21,943 bases of DNA, taken from NCBI GenBank assembly GCA_025997795.1, contig BNVB01000043.1, positions 1 through 21,943 on the forward strand, read 5' to 3'. The notes beneath the pieces were generated by a model that ran no database searches, had not been told where the DNA came from, and saw nothing but the letters and a program-made list of their open reading frames with translations. Positions 7,542-14,584 of this stretch are shown one piece after another (the first letter of the stretch is position 1; every line of letters begins with the position of its first letter). The translations under genes and the position numbers were made by a program. Origin of the DNA: Spirochaetia bacterium (lineage in GTDB: Bacteria > Spirochaetota > Spirochaetia > Treponematales > Breznakiellaceae).

Positions 7542-8816
7542 ATGAAAACAGGAATAAGCGCTGGTAAGGTTGGACAAGCCTATGAAATTGCAAAAGAAGT
7601 ATATGCCAAATTCGGCGTTTCAAGCGACAAGGCAATAAAGGAAGCCCTTGCCCTGCCGATATCAATACACTGCTGGCAGGGGGACGATGTAACGGGGTTT
7701 GAAAATTCGGGCCCTCTTTCGGGCGGTATTCTTGCCACGGGAAATTATCCCGGCAGAGCCCGCAACGGAGACGAACTCCGTTCCGATGCGGAATTTGCTT
7801 TTTCCCTGGTACCCGGTAAAAAACGCTTTAGCCTCCATTCGTTTTATGCCGAAACCGGCGGTAAAAAAGTAAGCCGGGATCAACTGGAACCGGAACATTT
7901 TGCCAAATGGATGGCCTGGTCCAAAAAGAAAAAAATCCCCCTGGATTTTAACCCCTCTTTCTTTTCCCATCCCATGGCCGATTCGGGATATACCCTTTCC
8001 AGCGCCGATCCGAAGATTCGCAAATTTTGGATAAATCATTCCAAGTCATGCAGACGCATATGCTCTGCTTTTGGGGTTAACCAGGGAAGCCCTGCGGTAG
8101 ACAATATTTGGATACCCGATGGATCCAAAGACTATCCGGCGGACAGACTTTCGCCCCGTCAGCGGCTCCAGGACGCTTTGGACGAAATCCTTGCGGAAAA
8201 ACTTCCTGCCGGGACAATTACCGATGCAGTGGAAAGTAAACTTTTTGGTATCGGCAGTGAAGCCAATGTCGTAGGTTCCCATGAATTTTACATGGGTTAT
8301 GCGGTAAAAAAACAAATTAAACTTTGTCTGGATATGGGGCACTTCCATCCTACCGAAACCATCGCCGACAAGATCAGCGCCATGCTGCTTTTTGTGCCGG
8401 GTCTTCTTATTCACTTTAGCCGGGGCCTGCGCTGGGATTCGGATCATGTAGTCACTTTCTCCGATGAAATGCGGGATGTCTGCCGGGAAATCAAACGGGC
8501 CGGAGCAGCTAACAAAATTGACTTTGCCCTGGATTACTTTGATGCTTCGATTAACCGCATTGCTGCCTGGACCATAGGAGGGCGGAGCCTCCGCAAGGGC
8601 CTCTTGGAAGCGTACCTGGAACCAACCAGGCTTATTGTGGATGCGGAAAAACGGGGAAAAAACCACGAACGGCTGGCACTGATGGAAGAATGTAAAACCC
8701 TGCCTTTCTCTGCGGTGTGGGACAAACTGTGCCTTGATGCAAAAGTCCCGATTAGTACCGAGTGGCTTGGCAATGTGGGCGACTACGAAGCGAAGGTATT
8801 AAGTAAACGAAAGTAA
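7542..8816 (+). CDS. rhaA: L-rhamnose isomerase
   Basis: This 424-residue enzyme follows E. coli-type RhaA from end to end: PISIHCWQGDDVTGFEN near residues 39-55, GGILATGNYPGRARN, DFNPSFFSHP, NIWIPDGSKD, DAVESKLFGIGSEA, LDMGHFHPTE near 265-274 (metal ligand region), RWDSDHVV near 297-304, and LDYFDASINRIAAW. It interconverts L-rhamnose and L-rhamnulose in the cytoplasm using divalent metal. The start follows AAGGAG at 7528-7533. Its last 20 codons lie in a 68-bp direct repeat whose second copy is at 9923-9990. The normal C-terminus is intact in both copies. No rhamnulokinase gene (rhaB) is in the window. Confidence 0.95.
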   Translation: MKTGISAGKVGQAYEIAKEVYAKFGVSSDKAIKEALALPISIHCWQGDDVTGFENSGPLSGGILATGNYPGRARNGDELRSDAEFAFSLVPGKKRFSLHSFYAETGGKKVSRDQLEPEHFAKWMAWSKKKKIPLDFNPSFFSHPMADSGYTLSSADPKIRKFWINHSKSCRRICSAFGVNQGSPAVDNIWIPDGSKDYPADRLSPRQRLQDALDEILAEKLPAGTITDAVESKLFGIGSEANVVGSHEFYMGYAVKKQIKLCLDMGHFHPTETIADKISAMLLFVPGLLIHFSRGLRWDSDHVVTFSDEMRDVCREIKRAGAANKIDFALDYFDASINRIAAWTIGGRSLRKGLLEAYLEPTRLIVDAEKRGKNHERLALMEECKTLPFSAVWDKLCLDAKVPISTEWLGNVGDYEAKVLSKRK

Positions 8817-8823
8817 AACTAAC
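8756..8823 (+). repeat. 68-bp direct repeat, copy 1 (3' end of rhaA)
   Basis: It begins TACCGAGTGGCTTGG and ends AAAACTAAC. It covers the last 20 codons and stop of rhaA plus 7 bp. It matches 9923-9990 at 66 of 68 positions. Confidence 0.95.
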
Positions 8824-8828
8824 TCCGC

Positions 8829-8923
8829 GGCGGCTTTGCGGGACGATGGGTTATACCCCTGCGGCCTGGACGCGGGGGTATAGCATGAAACTTATTCGTC
8901 CCTACAGCGGGTAAAATCCGCCC
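8829..8923 (+). other. Strong nested hairpin at the left end of the insertion
   Basis: The inner stem 8852-8863 / 8871-8882 pairs 12 positions (one G-T) around a 7-nt loop. The outer stem 8840-8846 / 8896-8902 (GGGACGA/TCGTCCC) is perfect, and weaker pairing extends toward 8829 and 8923. There is no T-tract. It begins 6 bp after the direct repeat ends. It could be a recombination or replication structure of the element, an RNA, or a terminator-like element for rhaA. Confidence 0.55.
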
Positions 8924-8973
8924 ATTTTCCCTCTCAATTACCGTTTATGTGGACTATGAACAGAAAAACGAGG

Positions 8974-8979
8974 TATAGT
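8974..8979 (+). promoter_or_regulatory. Possible -10 box for the DUF3800 gene
   Basis: TATAGT, 17 nt before the ATG at 8997, with GGAGGG at 8990-8995 between them. No clear -35 box is seen. Unlike several other genes here, this one would have a short conventional leader. Confidence 0.35.
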
Positions 8980-8996
8980 GCGATAAAGCGGAGGGT

Positions 8997-9791
8997 ATGG
9001 TGGCTGGCGGGCAGTTTTTTGTCGATGAAAGCGGAGATTTGATCTTTTTCAATAAGCGAGGCAAACCGGTACATTTGGGAGAAAATGGGACTTCCCGTTT
9101 TTTCTTGATTGGGACGGCCCGGATTGATGAGGATTTAGGCAGTGTCGCGGAACAGTTTAACCAATTGAAAAATGACCTTTTGAATAACCCCTTTTGTAAG
9201 CATATCCCGTCAATGCAGGAAACCAAGGTCGAGTTCCATGCCAAAAATGACTGCAGCATCGTTAAGAATGAGGTTTTTAAATTGCTCCGAGGGTTGAATG
9301 CAGAAGTCCAGGTGGTTGTCCGCAGGAAGGAAATGATACTGGATCAGGCCATGAAAACCTATAAATTGACGGGAACAAAGCGGATGATCAATGAAAAAGA
9401 GCTTTACCATAATATGATAATCCGGCTGTTCCGTAATTTGCCCGATTCCCAGGACTGTTCCATGGTGTTTTCTGAACGAGGAAAGACCTTTAGCGATAAC
9501 TCATTGGCAGAAGCCTTGGGGAAGGCTCGAAATTTAGGGGTAAGTGGGCAGACGGCTCAAACGATTATCAGGAAAATGTCCTCTAAGGAAAATATAGGAC
9601 TGCAAATTGTTGACTACTTCCTTTGGACGATTTTGCAGATGTATGAACATGATAATTATGACTATTTTGGCCTGCTAAAAGATAAATACAAGCTGATTAT
9701 GGATGTTGACGACCTAAGAACCAGTGAAATTGGAGTGCTTTATGGTGAAAAGAATGAAATTAGCCTGGATAAAATAAAAATGAGAAAGTAA
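8997..9791 (+). CDS. DUF3800 domain protein (insertion cargo)
   Basis: This 264-residue protein has the DUF3800 pattern: an N-terminal acidic motif FFVDESGD (residues 7-14), a central basic region, and a C-terminal IGLQIVDYFLWTILQMYE, giving acidic residues at both ends as in an RNase H-like fold. The family's biochemistry is poorly known; members often occur in mobile or defence-related regions. The ribosome binding site GGAGG at 8990-8994 is only 2 nt from the ATG at 8997 but 5 nt from a GTG at 9000, which may be the true start. It is the only gene between the duplicated rhaA ends and is not part of the rhamnose pathway. Confidence 0.8.
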   Translation: MVAGGQFFVDESGDLIFFNKRGKPVHLGENGTSRFFLIGTARIDEDLGSVAEQFNQLKNDLLNNPFCKHIPSMQETKVEFHAKNDCSIVKNEVFKLLRGLNAEVQVVVRRKEMILDQAMKTYKLTGTKRMINEKELYHNMIIRLFRNLPDSQDCSMVFSERGKTFSDNSLAEALGKARNLGVSGQTAQTIIRKMSSKENIGLQIVDYFLWTILQMYEHDNYDYFGLLKDKYKLIMDVDDLRTSEIGVLYGEKNEISLDKIKMRK

Positions 9792-9922
9792 GTTCAGGAT
9801 GGTGAGGCGAACCTGACCCCCGAAGCACCGTCAAAAGGGACGATATTTTCCTTTCTCACTATAGAATTTAGGGCTTTGAGCGAAAAAAGTCAAGCGACGG
9901 CGACAATACGGAGACAGAGGGA

Positions 9923-9990
9923 TACCGAGTGGCTTGGCAATGTGGGTGACTACGAAGCGAAGGTATTAAGCAAACGAAAGTAAAACTAAC
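9923..9990 (+). repeat. 68-bp direct repeat, copy 2
   Basis: It differs from copy 1 at two positions, both third codon positions in the rhaA reading (GGC/GGT and AGT/AGC). It encodes the same rhaA tail TEWLGNVGDYEAKVLSKRK plus stop. Its last bases hold the TAG stop (9986-9988, - strand) of the oxidoreductase. Confidence 0.95.
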
Positions 9991-10927
9991 GCCGGATGCT
10001 GTCCAGTATTTCCATCACTGTTATGATGTCATGGTGGGGCATTTCCGGGCACTCCACAGCGCCGGCTTCAATAGCCTTTCTGCACGATTCAACCTGGTAC
10101 TCAAAGCCGGTTAGCTGGGGCGGTGTCTCAACAGACGTTAGGAGTTTGTCGTCTGTGTCGTAGACCCTGATTCCCTGGCAGTTATTGATATTGAGGAATT
10201 CAATATAACCCTTATCGCCAAAAATGAAACCGCGCCGGTCGCTCCGATAGGTCATGCCAAAATGGAGGAATGCGGCTTTTCCATCGTTGTAGGTAAACGT
10301 AACATTGCCCATGGCATCTACGCCGCCTGGATAGGGAAAAATTGAGCTTTCAATTTTTTGTATTTTATCGCCAAAATGCATTAGGGCAAAGTTGACCGGG
10401 TATACCCCAATGTCTAACAAAGCGCCGCCGCCCAATTCTTTGCTCGAGAGCCGTTCTATGGTATGAACCGGATAAGCCAAGTTTGCCGAAAGCGCACGGA
10501 CTTGACCGATTTTGCCTTCGCTTATAATTCTGTCAAGGGTTTTTCGCATGGGCATATAACGGGTCCAAATGGCCTCTGCCACAAGAAGCTTTTTTTCTTT
10601 TCCCAGGGCTATTACTTCCCGTGCCTCCGCTGCGTTAAGCGTAAAGGCTTTTTCGCAAAGAACATTTTTTCCGTGTAACAACGCCGCCTTCATTTGTTCC
10701 GCATGATGCGCTATAGTCGTGGCAATGTAAATAAGATCGATATCCGCATCCGCGTACAATTCTTCATAAGAACCATAGGCGCGGCTTATGTTGTATTTTT
10801 CTGCAAATGCCTTTGCCCTGGATACATCCCTGGCCGCCACCGCTTTGGCGTTAACGTTTTTCATCATAGTAAGCGTGGCTGCCATCATGTTGGCAATGTT
10901 TCCCGCGCCCAGAATACCTACATTCAT
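9986..10927 (-). CDS. Gfo/Idh/MocA-family NAD(P)-dependent oxidoreductase
   Basis: A 313-residue two-domain dehydrogenase. The N-terminal Rossmann motif is GILGAGNIA (residues 4-12). YIATTIAHHAEQMKAAL and the LCEKAFTLN segment (usually EKP, here EKA) follow near residues 70-100. The C-terminal GFO_IDH_MocA_C-type domain includes GGGALLDIGVYPVNFAL with the conserved Asp and Tyr. A good ribosome binding site (GGAGGGG) precedes the ATG at 10927. Family members act on sugars, inositols or dihydrodiols; the substrate cannot be told, though the neighbouring SDR and rhamnose genes suggest a sugar. It lies 111 bp after the SDR gene, separated by hairpin repeats. Confidence 0.85.
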   Translation of the reverse strand: MNVGILGAGNIANMMAATLTMMKNVNAKAVAARDVSRAKAFAEKYNISRAYGSYEELYADADIDLIYIATTIAHHAEQMKAALLHGKNVLCEKAFTLNAAEAREVIALGKEKKLLVAEAIWTRYMPMRKTLDRIISEGKIGQVRALSANLAYPVHTIERLSSKELGGGALLDIGVYPVNFALMHFGDKIQKIESSIFPYPGGVDAMGNVTFTYNDGKAAFLHFGMTYRSDRRGFIFGDKGYIEFLNINNCQGIRVYDTDDKLLTSVETPPQLTGFEYQVESCRKAIEAGAVECPEMPHHDIITVMEILDSIRR

Positions 10928-10954
10928 GTCCCCTCCGATGAAGTAAGAAAGTAA

Positions 10955-10975
10955 CGAAAAAGCTTTGCTTTTTCG
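10955..10975. repeat. Perfect 9-bp hairpin
   Basis: CGAAAAAGC, loop TTT, GCTTTTTCG. On the - strand it lies between the SDR and oxidoreductase genes and is followed by T-rich sequence, so it could act as a weak terminator or processing site. Confidence 0.55.
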
Positions 10976-10978
10976 AAT

Positions 10979-11042
10979 ACATTGACTTGAGCGATAACGA
11001 AAGTCAATGTAATACTTTGACTTGAGCGATAGCGAAAGTCAA
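10979..11042. repeat. Tandem REP-like hairpin repeats
   Basis: There are two copies, 35 bp apart, of a unit with TTGACTT and AAGTCAA arms around the 12-nt loop GAGCGATARCGA. Copy 1 has perfect 10-bp arms (10979-10988 / 11001-11010); copy 2 has 7-bp arms (11017-11023 / 11036-11042). The outer end of copy 2 provides the last bases and TGA stop of the SDR gene. They look like small dispersed palindromic repeats. Confidence 0.75.
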
Positions 11043-12298
11043 TGTAACATAACCTGACCGCCGGTAACCGGCACCGCCTGGCCTGTCTCGTATTCCTGTT
11101 CTACAATGTAATAGATAGCCCGCATCACATCGGGGCCTTCGCAGCCCCGTTTCATGGGGACCCTTCCTTCGTAGTAGGCTTTAACATCGGCAATGGTCCG
11201 GGCGCCGGCGACTTTTCCAGCCTGCAGGTACTGTACAAAAAGGCCTTTTTCCGGGTCCGACCAGAGGGGGCCGTCGAAGAAATTTCCCGGGCAGATTGAA
11301 TTGACCTTGATGTTGTAGTCTATCAATTCCAGGGCAAAACTTGCGGTAAGCCCCACGCTGCCGAATTTGCTTCCCGCATAGGCGCCGTTTTTGTTAGACC
11401 CTTCCAGGCCCGACTTGGAGTTGATCTGTATAATGTCGGTTTTCCAGACCGGCGAGGTAAGGTACTGGAGCCGGAGCAGGCGGCTGGCAAACTTGGTAAC
11501 GATAAAGTAACCGGTATAGTTTACATCGGTGGTAAACTTAAACGATTTAAGTTCCTGTTCCAAAACGCTGCCTGCCTGGAGTACTCCGGCGTTACTTACG
11601 CAAAGGTCCAGCCCTCCCGCTTCACGGGCAATGGCAGCAAAAAGGGCTTCCGCCGATTCTTCGCTGGTTACATCTGCCTTTACGGCAATGGCAGCGGTTC
11701 TTCCCTGTGCGGCATTGATTTTTTTTGCCAGCGCTTCTGCCCCGTTTAGGTTAAGGTCTGCAATAAAAACCAGGGCTCCCGAAGAAGCCAGTCCCAGGCT
11801 GATTTGTTCGCCGAAACCCTGGGCGCCTCCGGTAACCACCGCCACCCGGTTTTTTACCACATCGGAACGGCCCGCGGAACCTAGTTTTTTGACGGTATCC
11901 GCCGGGGGAAGGGTTTCTTCTATAAAAGAATCGTCGGCGGTCTCCCGGCGTTTGCGGGCCGCATCAATATCCCGGTCGATCCAGAACAAACCCAGGGTTT
12001 CACCGCCCCGTTTAAGGAGAATAGCGGATGGATGTTTTTTTACCGGTCTACCCTGGTCTGCGGCAGAAGGGGAAATTTCAAACTCCCAGGCGGCATAGGC
12101 TTCGCTTAAAGCTTTGGCGGCGGCTGTTTCATTAAAACTCATTGTTCCCGTATCATCTTTGCGGTAAGCCGATTCCAGGTCTATGGTCAGGGCATTTTTG
12201 GGAACCGCAGTTTTATCAACAGCGGCCAGGACGAAACGGGGGGCATTTGCGGCATTAAGACAAAGGCCGCGGACTAAAGGCGCTAAAACAGTAATCAT
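11039..12298 (-). CDS. Short-chain dehydrogenase (sorbitol-6-P dehydrogenase / RhaD dehydrogenase-half type)
   Basis: This 419-residue protein has an unrecognised N-terminal region of about 150 residues followed by a classical SDR domain. The domain has the cofactor motif TGGAQGFG (156-163), NAG (236-238), the catalytic Ser in INSKSG (near 294) and YAGSK with Tyr307 and Lys311. The SDR part resembles the dehydrogenase half of fused rhamnulose-1-phosphate aldolase/dehydrogenases and sorbitol-6-phosphate 2-dehydrogenases. The ATG at 12298 follows the ribosome binding site CAGGAG, which overlaps the end of the PHP gene, so the two are co-transcribed; a longer frame from 12451 overlaps the PHP gene and is unlikely. 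Oxidation of L-lactaldehyde or a sugar phosphate is inferred from family and context. Confidence 0.82.
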   Translation of the reverse strand: MITVLAPLVRGLCLNAANAPRFVLAAVDKTAVPKNALTIDLESAYRKDDTGTMSFNETAAAKALSEAYAAWEFEISPSAADQGRPVKKHPSAILLKRGGETLGLFWIDRDIDAARKRRETADDSFIEETLPPADTVKKLGSAGRSDVVKNRVAVVTGGAQGFGEQISLGLASSGALVFIADLNLNGAEALAKKINAAQGRTAAIAVKADVTSEESAEALFAAIAREAGGLDLCVSNAGVLQAGSVLEQELKSFKFTTDVNYTGYFIVTKFASRLLRLQYLTSPVWKTDIIQINSKSGLEGSNKNGAYAGSKFGSVGLTASFALELIDYNIKVNSICPGNFFDGPLWSDPEKGLFVQYLQAGKVAGARTIADVKAYYEGRVPMKRGCEGPDVMRAIYYIVEQEYETGQAVPVTGGQVMLH

Positions 12299-12303
12299 GT
12301 TCA

Positions 12304-13665
12304 CTAACTCCTGCGAAGCTTTTCTATACAAGCCGGAACCGATTCTTCCGGATGTTTTAAATCCAGGGATTTTCCGGCCTGTGCATATAATATAATTCTT
12401 TCCTGCAGGGAAAGCAAAGCCAGGGGATTGGCGGGAGAAAAAAGCCCCCATTTGCTGTCCACCGAGGCAAAGCGTTCATGGGCAATAAGCGCCCAGGTGG
12501 TGTCCAAAAGGTGCCGGCAGCCGGGGCTAAGTACTTCCGGGCAGTTAAAGGACTGGCGGCTTGAATTGATGTCTACGCCGGAAATTTCCATAAAACCGCC
12601 CTCGGTACACAGTTTTTGTATCCGCTTTATTTGGGCGGCCGTATTGCGCGGAGGCATATAGGTTACCGCACGGTACCCAATCCGCCGCAGTTCATCAAAC
12701 AGTTCGGGAAGAAAGTCGTCCTCAAACTTTTCCGCCTTTTTATCTCCCGTGGGCGATTCCCCCACATCTCCCAAATAGGCATAGGCAGGAATGGCGTTTA
12801 TGGAAAGGGCAAAATCTACCGCAGTTTTGGCGGGGATACATTCGTCTTCGCCGGGCTGAATAAAAAACCGGGGCAGAAGGCCCGTCTTAAGAATACCAAG
12901 CAAATCGTAAAGGTAATGGGGATTGGCTGGATCGGAAAGCAGCTGTTCCTGCTTTGGCCCGTTTGTTATGCCGAGTTTCTTTTTGAGATCTTCCGCCAGG
13001 CGCGGCCCCTTGCCGCAGTGTTCAATAATTTTTTCCGCCGCCGCCGCCATAAGGTGCCGCTCGGTAATTTCGCCGCCCCGTTCATATTGAGATTTTTGTA
13101 TCACGCCGGAATCAAAATCAACAGCCCCAAAGCCCGCATCCGTAAGAATGGTATTGGCTTTTTTTATCATGATCCGGCTTCGTTTTAGGCGGTTTTTCCG
13201 GATTGGCTCAAGGAAGGCGGCGGTTTTTTCCAGCGCCGTTGAAGGCACTCCCTGGATTGTCATATACACAGAACCTTCCGAATCGGGATTGTTGATTTTA
13301 CGGTCTGCGAAGGGGCCGGGTTTTCCGTCTGCCCCGTTTTTAAAACTAACCCGGATTTCAAGGCCAGAACACCCTCCCATACCCAATACGGCAGCGGCGG
13401 CGATCATCTCGGGGGCGGCGGCCAGGGAGTCGTGGTCCACCGAACCCGCTGCCTCAAGGCCCGCTTCCCGGGCCTTGAGCGCGGCCATAGCCGGAGTATA
13501 GGGGCTAAAGCTGTAGATTGTGTGGATGTGGTTGTTAATTTCGCCGCCGCCCGCTTTGCCGGTTAAGTCCGGCAAAGTCTTTTGGGCACTCCAGTTACGG
13601 AGTGCGGCAAGGCGTTCTTCCGGTGTTATATCGGGATTGTTGATCGTTATTAGCGGGTTATCCAT
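12304..13665 (-). CDS. PHP-domain metal-dependent hydrolase, function unknown
   Basis: A 453-residue protein. Its N-terminal PHP (polymerase and histidinol phosphatase) domain shows NNHIHTIYSFSPYTP with HxH at residues 46-48, then SVDHDS (77-79) and GLEIR, giving the usual metal ligands. Later blocks include IPAYAYLGDVGESP and the C-terminal ISGVDINSSRQSF. Such domains usually hydrolyse phosphoesters; the substrate is unknown. The ATG at 13665 is chosen because a TGGTATACT extended -10 box ends 7 nt before it and the likely domain begins soon after; longer frames from 13719 or 13746 (GTG) are possible and overlap or abut radC. It is followed by the SDR gene with a 5-bp gap, which suggests a shared pathway. 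Confidence 0.78.
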   Translation of the reverse strand: MDNPLITINNPDITPEERLAALRNWSAQKTLPDLTGKAGGGEINNHIHTIYSFSPYTPAMAALKAREAGLEAAGSVDHDSLAAAPEMIAAAAVLGMGGCSGLEIRVSFKNGADGKPGPFADRKINNPDSEGSVYMTIQGVPSTALEKTAAFLEPIRKNRLKRSRIMIKKANTILTDAGFGAVDFDSGVIQKSQYERGGEITERHLMAAAAEKIIEHCGKGPRLAEDLKKKLGITNGPKQEQLLSDPANPHYLYDLLGILKTGLLPRFFIQPGEDECIPAKTAVDFALSINAIPAYAYLGDVGESPTGDKKAEKFEDDFLPELFDELRRIGYRAVTYMPPRNTAAQIKRIQKLCTEGGFMEISGVDINSSRQSFNCPEVLSPGCRHLLDTTWALIAHERFASVDSKWGLFSPANPLALLSLQERIILYAQAGKSLDLKHPEESVPACIEKLRRS

Positions 13666-13672
13666 ATGCGGC

Positions 13673-13678
13673 AGTATA
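13673..13678 (-). promoter_or_regulatory. Extended -10 promoter of the PHP-SDR genes, probably leaderless
   Basis: TATACT preceded by TGG (TGn extended -10), with only 7 nt between the box and the ATG at 13665. Transcription should start at or next to the A of the start codon. No ribosome binding site precedes this ATG. Confidence 0.5.
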
Positions 13679-13729
13679 CCATAAAGAAGAGGAAAAAACC
13701 TATAGGGCGGGCAGGACATTTCAAGTAAA

Positions 13730-14497
13730 TCATTCCTCTGTTTCACTCCCGTTTTTTTGTTTTTTTCTTTCTAACAGTCCTTCCTGGCTATAACTAAAAA
13801 ATCCATTCATAGAAAAAATAAGGTGATCCAAAAAGGCAATGCCCAGTATATCCGCAGCGGCTTTTAGTCTTCGGGTAATATCGTTGTCCTGTTCCGATGG
13901 TTTTAAATTGCCGGAAGGGTGGTTATGGGCTACGCAGACGGCGCTGGCTCGGTCCTGGAGCGGATCGGAAAAAACTTCCCGGGGGTGAACAATGGTTTTG
14001 TTCACCAGTCCCAGGGTTACCACCCGGACGGCCAGAACCTCGTGGGCGCCGTTCATGGAAATAGAGAGGAACCGCTCCTGCCGCCGGTCTGCATAGTGCC
14101 GCACCAGATCGTATATATTACCGGGGGTTTTTATCCGGTTTGTTCCCAGTCCCCAGCGGCGGCGGCCCAGCTCCAGCATTGCCGCCACGGCAGAGGCCTT
14201 TGACTGGCCAAGGCCCGTTATTTCCAGCAATTCCTTTATGGAAGGAATATCTCTGGCGGTATCCAGCTTGTTAAGCAGTTCTTCCGCCAAAAGCGCAACG
14301 TTTTTTCCCTTAATGCCCGTATTAAGGAGTATAGAGAGCAGGTCCCTGTCAGAAAGGGCGCCGGGTCCTTCCCGGAGCAGCCGTTCACGGGGCCGCTCTT
14401 CTCTGGGAAGGGAAAGAGGCCCCGTCTTGCGGTAAAGACCAAAACGCTTTGGATCTGCCCCGTACTCCAGGGGCGAAACATGAAAGTCGGCTATCAT
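13730..14497 (-). CDS. radC: RadC family JAB-domain protein
   Basis: This 255-residue protein has the RadC layout. REERPRERLLREGPGALSD near residues 32-50 is followed by a helix-hairpin-helix region (ITGLGQSKASAVAAMLELGRR). The C-terminal MPN/JAB domain has the metal motif AHNHPSGNLKPSEQD near residues 189-203 and ends in FLDHLIFSMNGFFSYSQEGLL. The length is close to the usual 220-230 plus an N-terminal extension of about 30. RadC's cellular role is unsettled despite the DNA-repair name. It is divergent from the MATE gene; a 12-bp palindrome (14499-14510) sits directly before its ATG. Confidence 0.92.
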   Translation of the reverse strand: MIADFHVSPLEYGADPKRFGLYRKTGPLSLPREERPRERLLREGPGALSDRDLLSILLNTGIKGKNVALLAEELLNKLDTARDIPSIKELLEITGLGQSKASAVAAMLELGRRRWGLGTNRIKTPGNIYDLVRHYADRRQERFLSISMNGAHEVLAVRVVTLGLVNKTIVHPREVFSDPLQDRASAVCVAHNHPSGNLKPSEQDNDITRRLKAAADILGIAFLDHLIFSMNGFFSYSQEGLLERKKQKNGSETEE

Positions 14498-14498
14498 A

Positions 14499-14510
14499 CC
14501 CTATATAGGG
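14499..14510. promoter_or_regulatory. 12-bp palindrome in the radC-MATE divergent region
   Basis: CCCTATATAGGG, self-complementary, beginning 2 bp before the radC ATG. It could be an operator or overlap the radC promoter; nothing else supports a role. Confidence 0.3.
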
Positions 14511-14572
14511 CAATAGTACGTCTGGTGCTTTAATCAAAGGCGATTATTACTGTATATTTTCTTTTTTTTTGC

Positions 14573-14578
14573 TATACT
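14573..14578 (+). promoter_or_regulatory. Extended -10 promoter of the MATE gene, probably leaderless
   Basis: TATACT preceded by TGC (TGn extended -10) after a T-rich stretch, with 6 nt between the box and the ATG at 14585. There is no room for a ribosome binding site in a transcript starting at the normal distance. Confidence 0.5.
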
Positions 14579-14584
14579 TACCGT

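Larger units (their letters stand above)
8756..9990 (+). mobile_element. Insertion carrying a DUF3800 gene between duplicated rhaA ends
   Basis: Two 68-bp direct copies of the rhaA 3' end flank a block with one gene. Removing one copy plus the block (1167 bp) brings the rhaA stop to within 2 bp of the convergent oxidoreductase stop, a compact and plausible ancestral junction. Copy 2 supplies the oxidoreductase stop codon on the other strand, so both neighbours stay intact. The block has no integrase or transposase. This layout resembles a site-specific element that rebuilds the end of its target gene. The enclosed gene is more A+T-rich than its neighbours. Confidence 0.7.

Noticed and set aside
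8821..8923. Integron attC site
   Set aside because: The junctions do not match RYYYAAC/GTTRRRY core sites and the flanks are 68-bp copies of rhaA, not cassette boundaries.
10979..11042. CRISPR array
   Set aside because: Only two units, no variable spacers, and the units are hairpins separated by a few bases.
12298..12451. Longer start for the SDR gene at 12451
   Set aside because: It would overlap the PHP gene by about 150 bp; the ATG at 12298 has a good ribosome binding site at the PHP stop.
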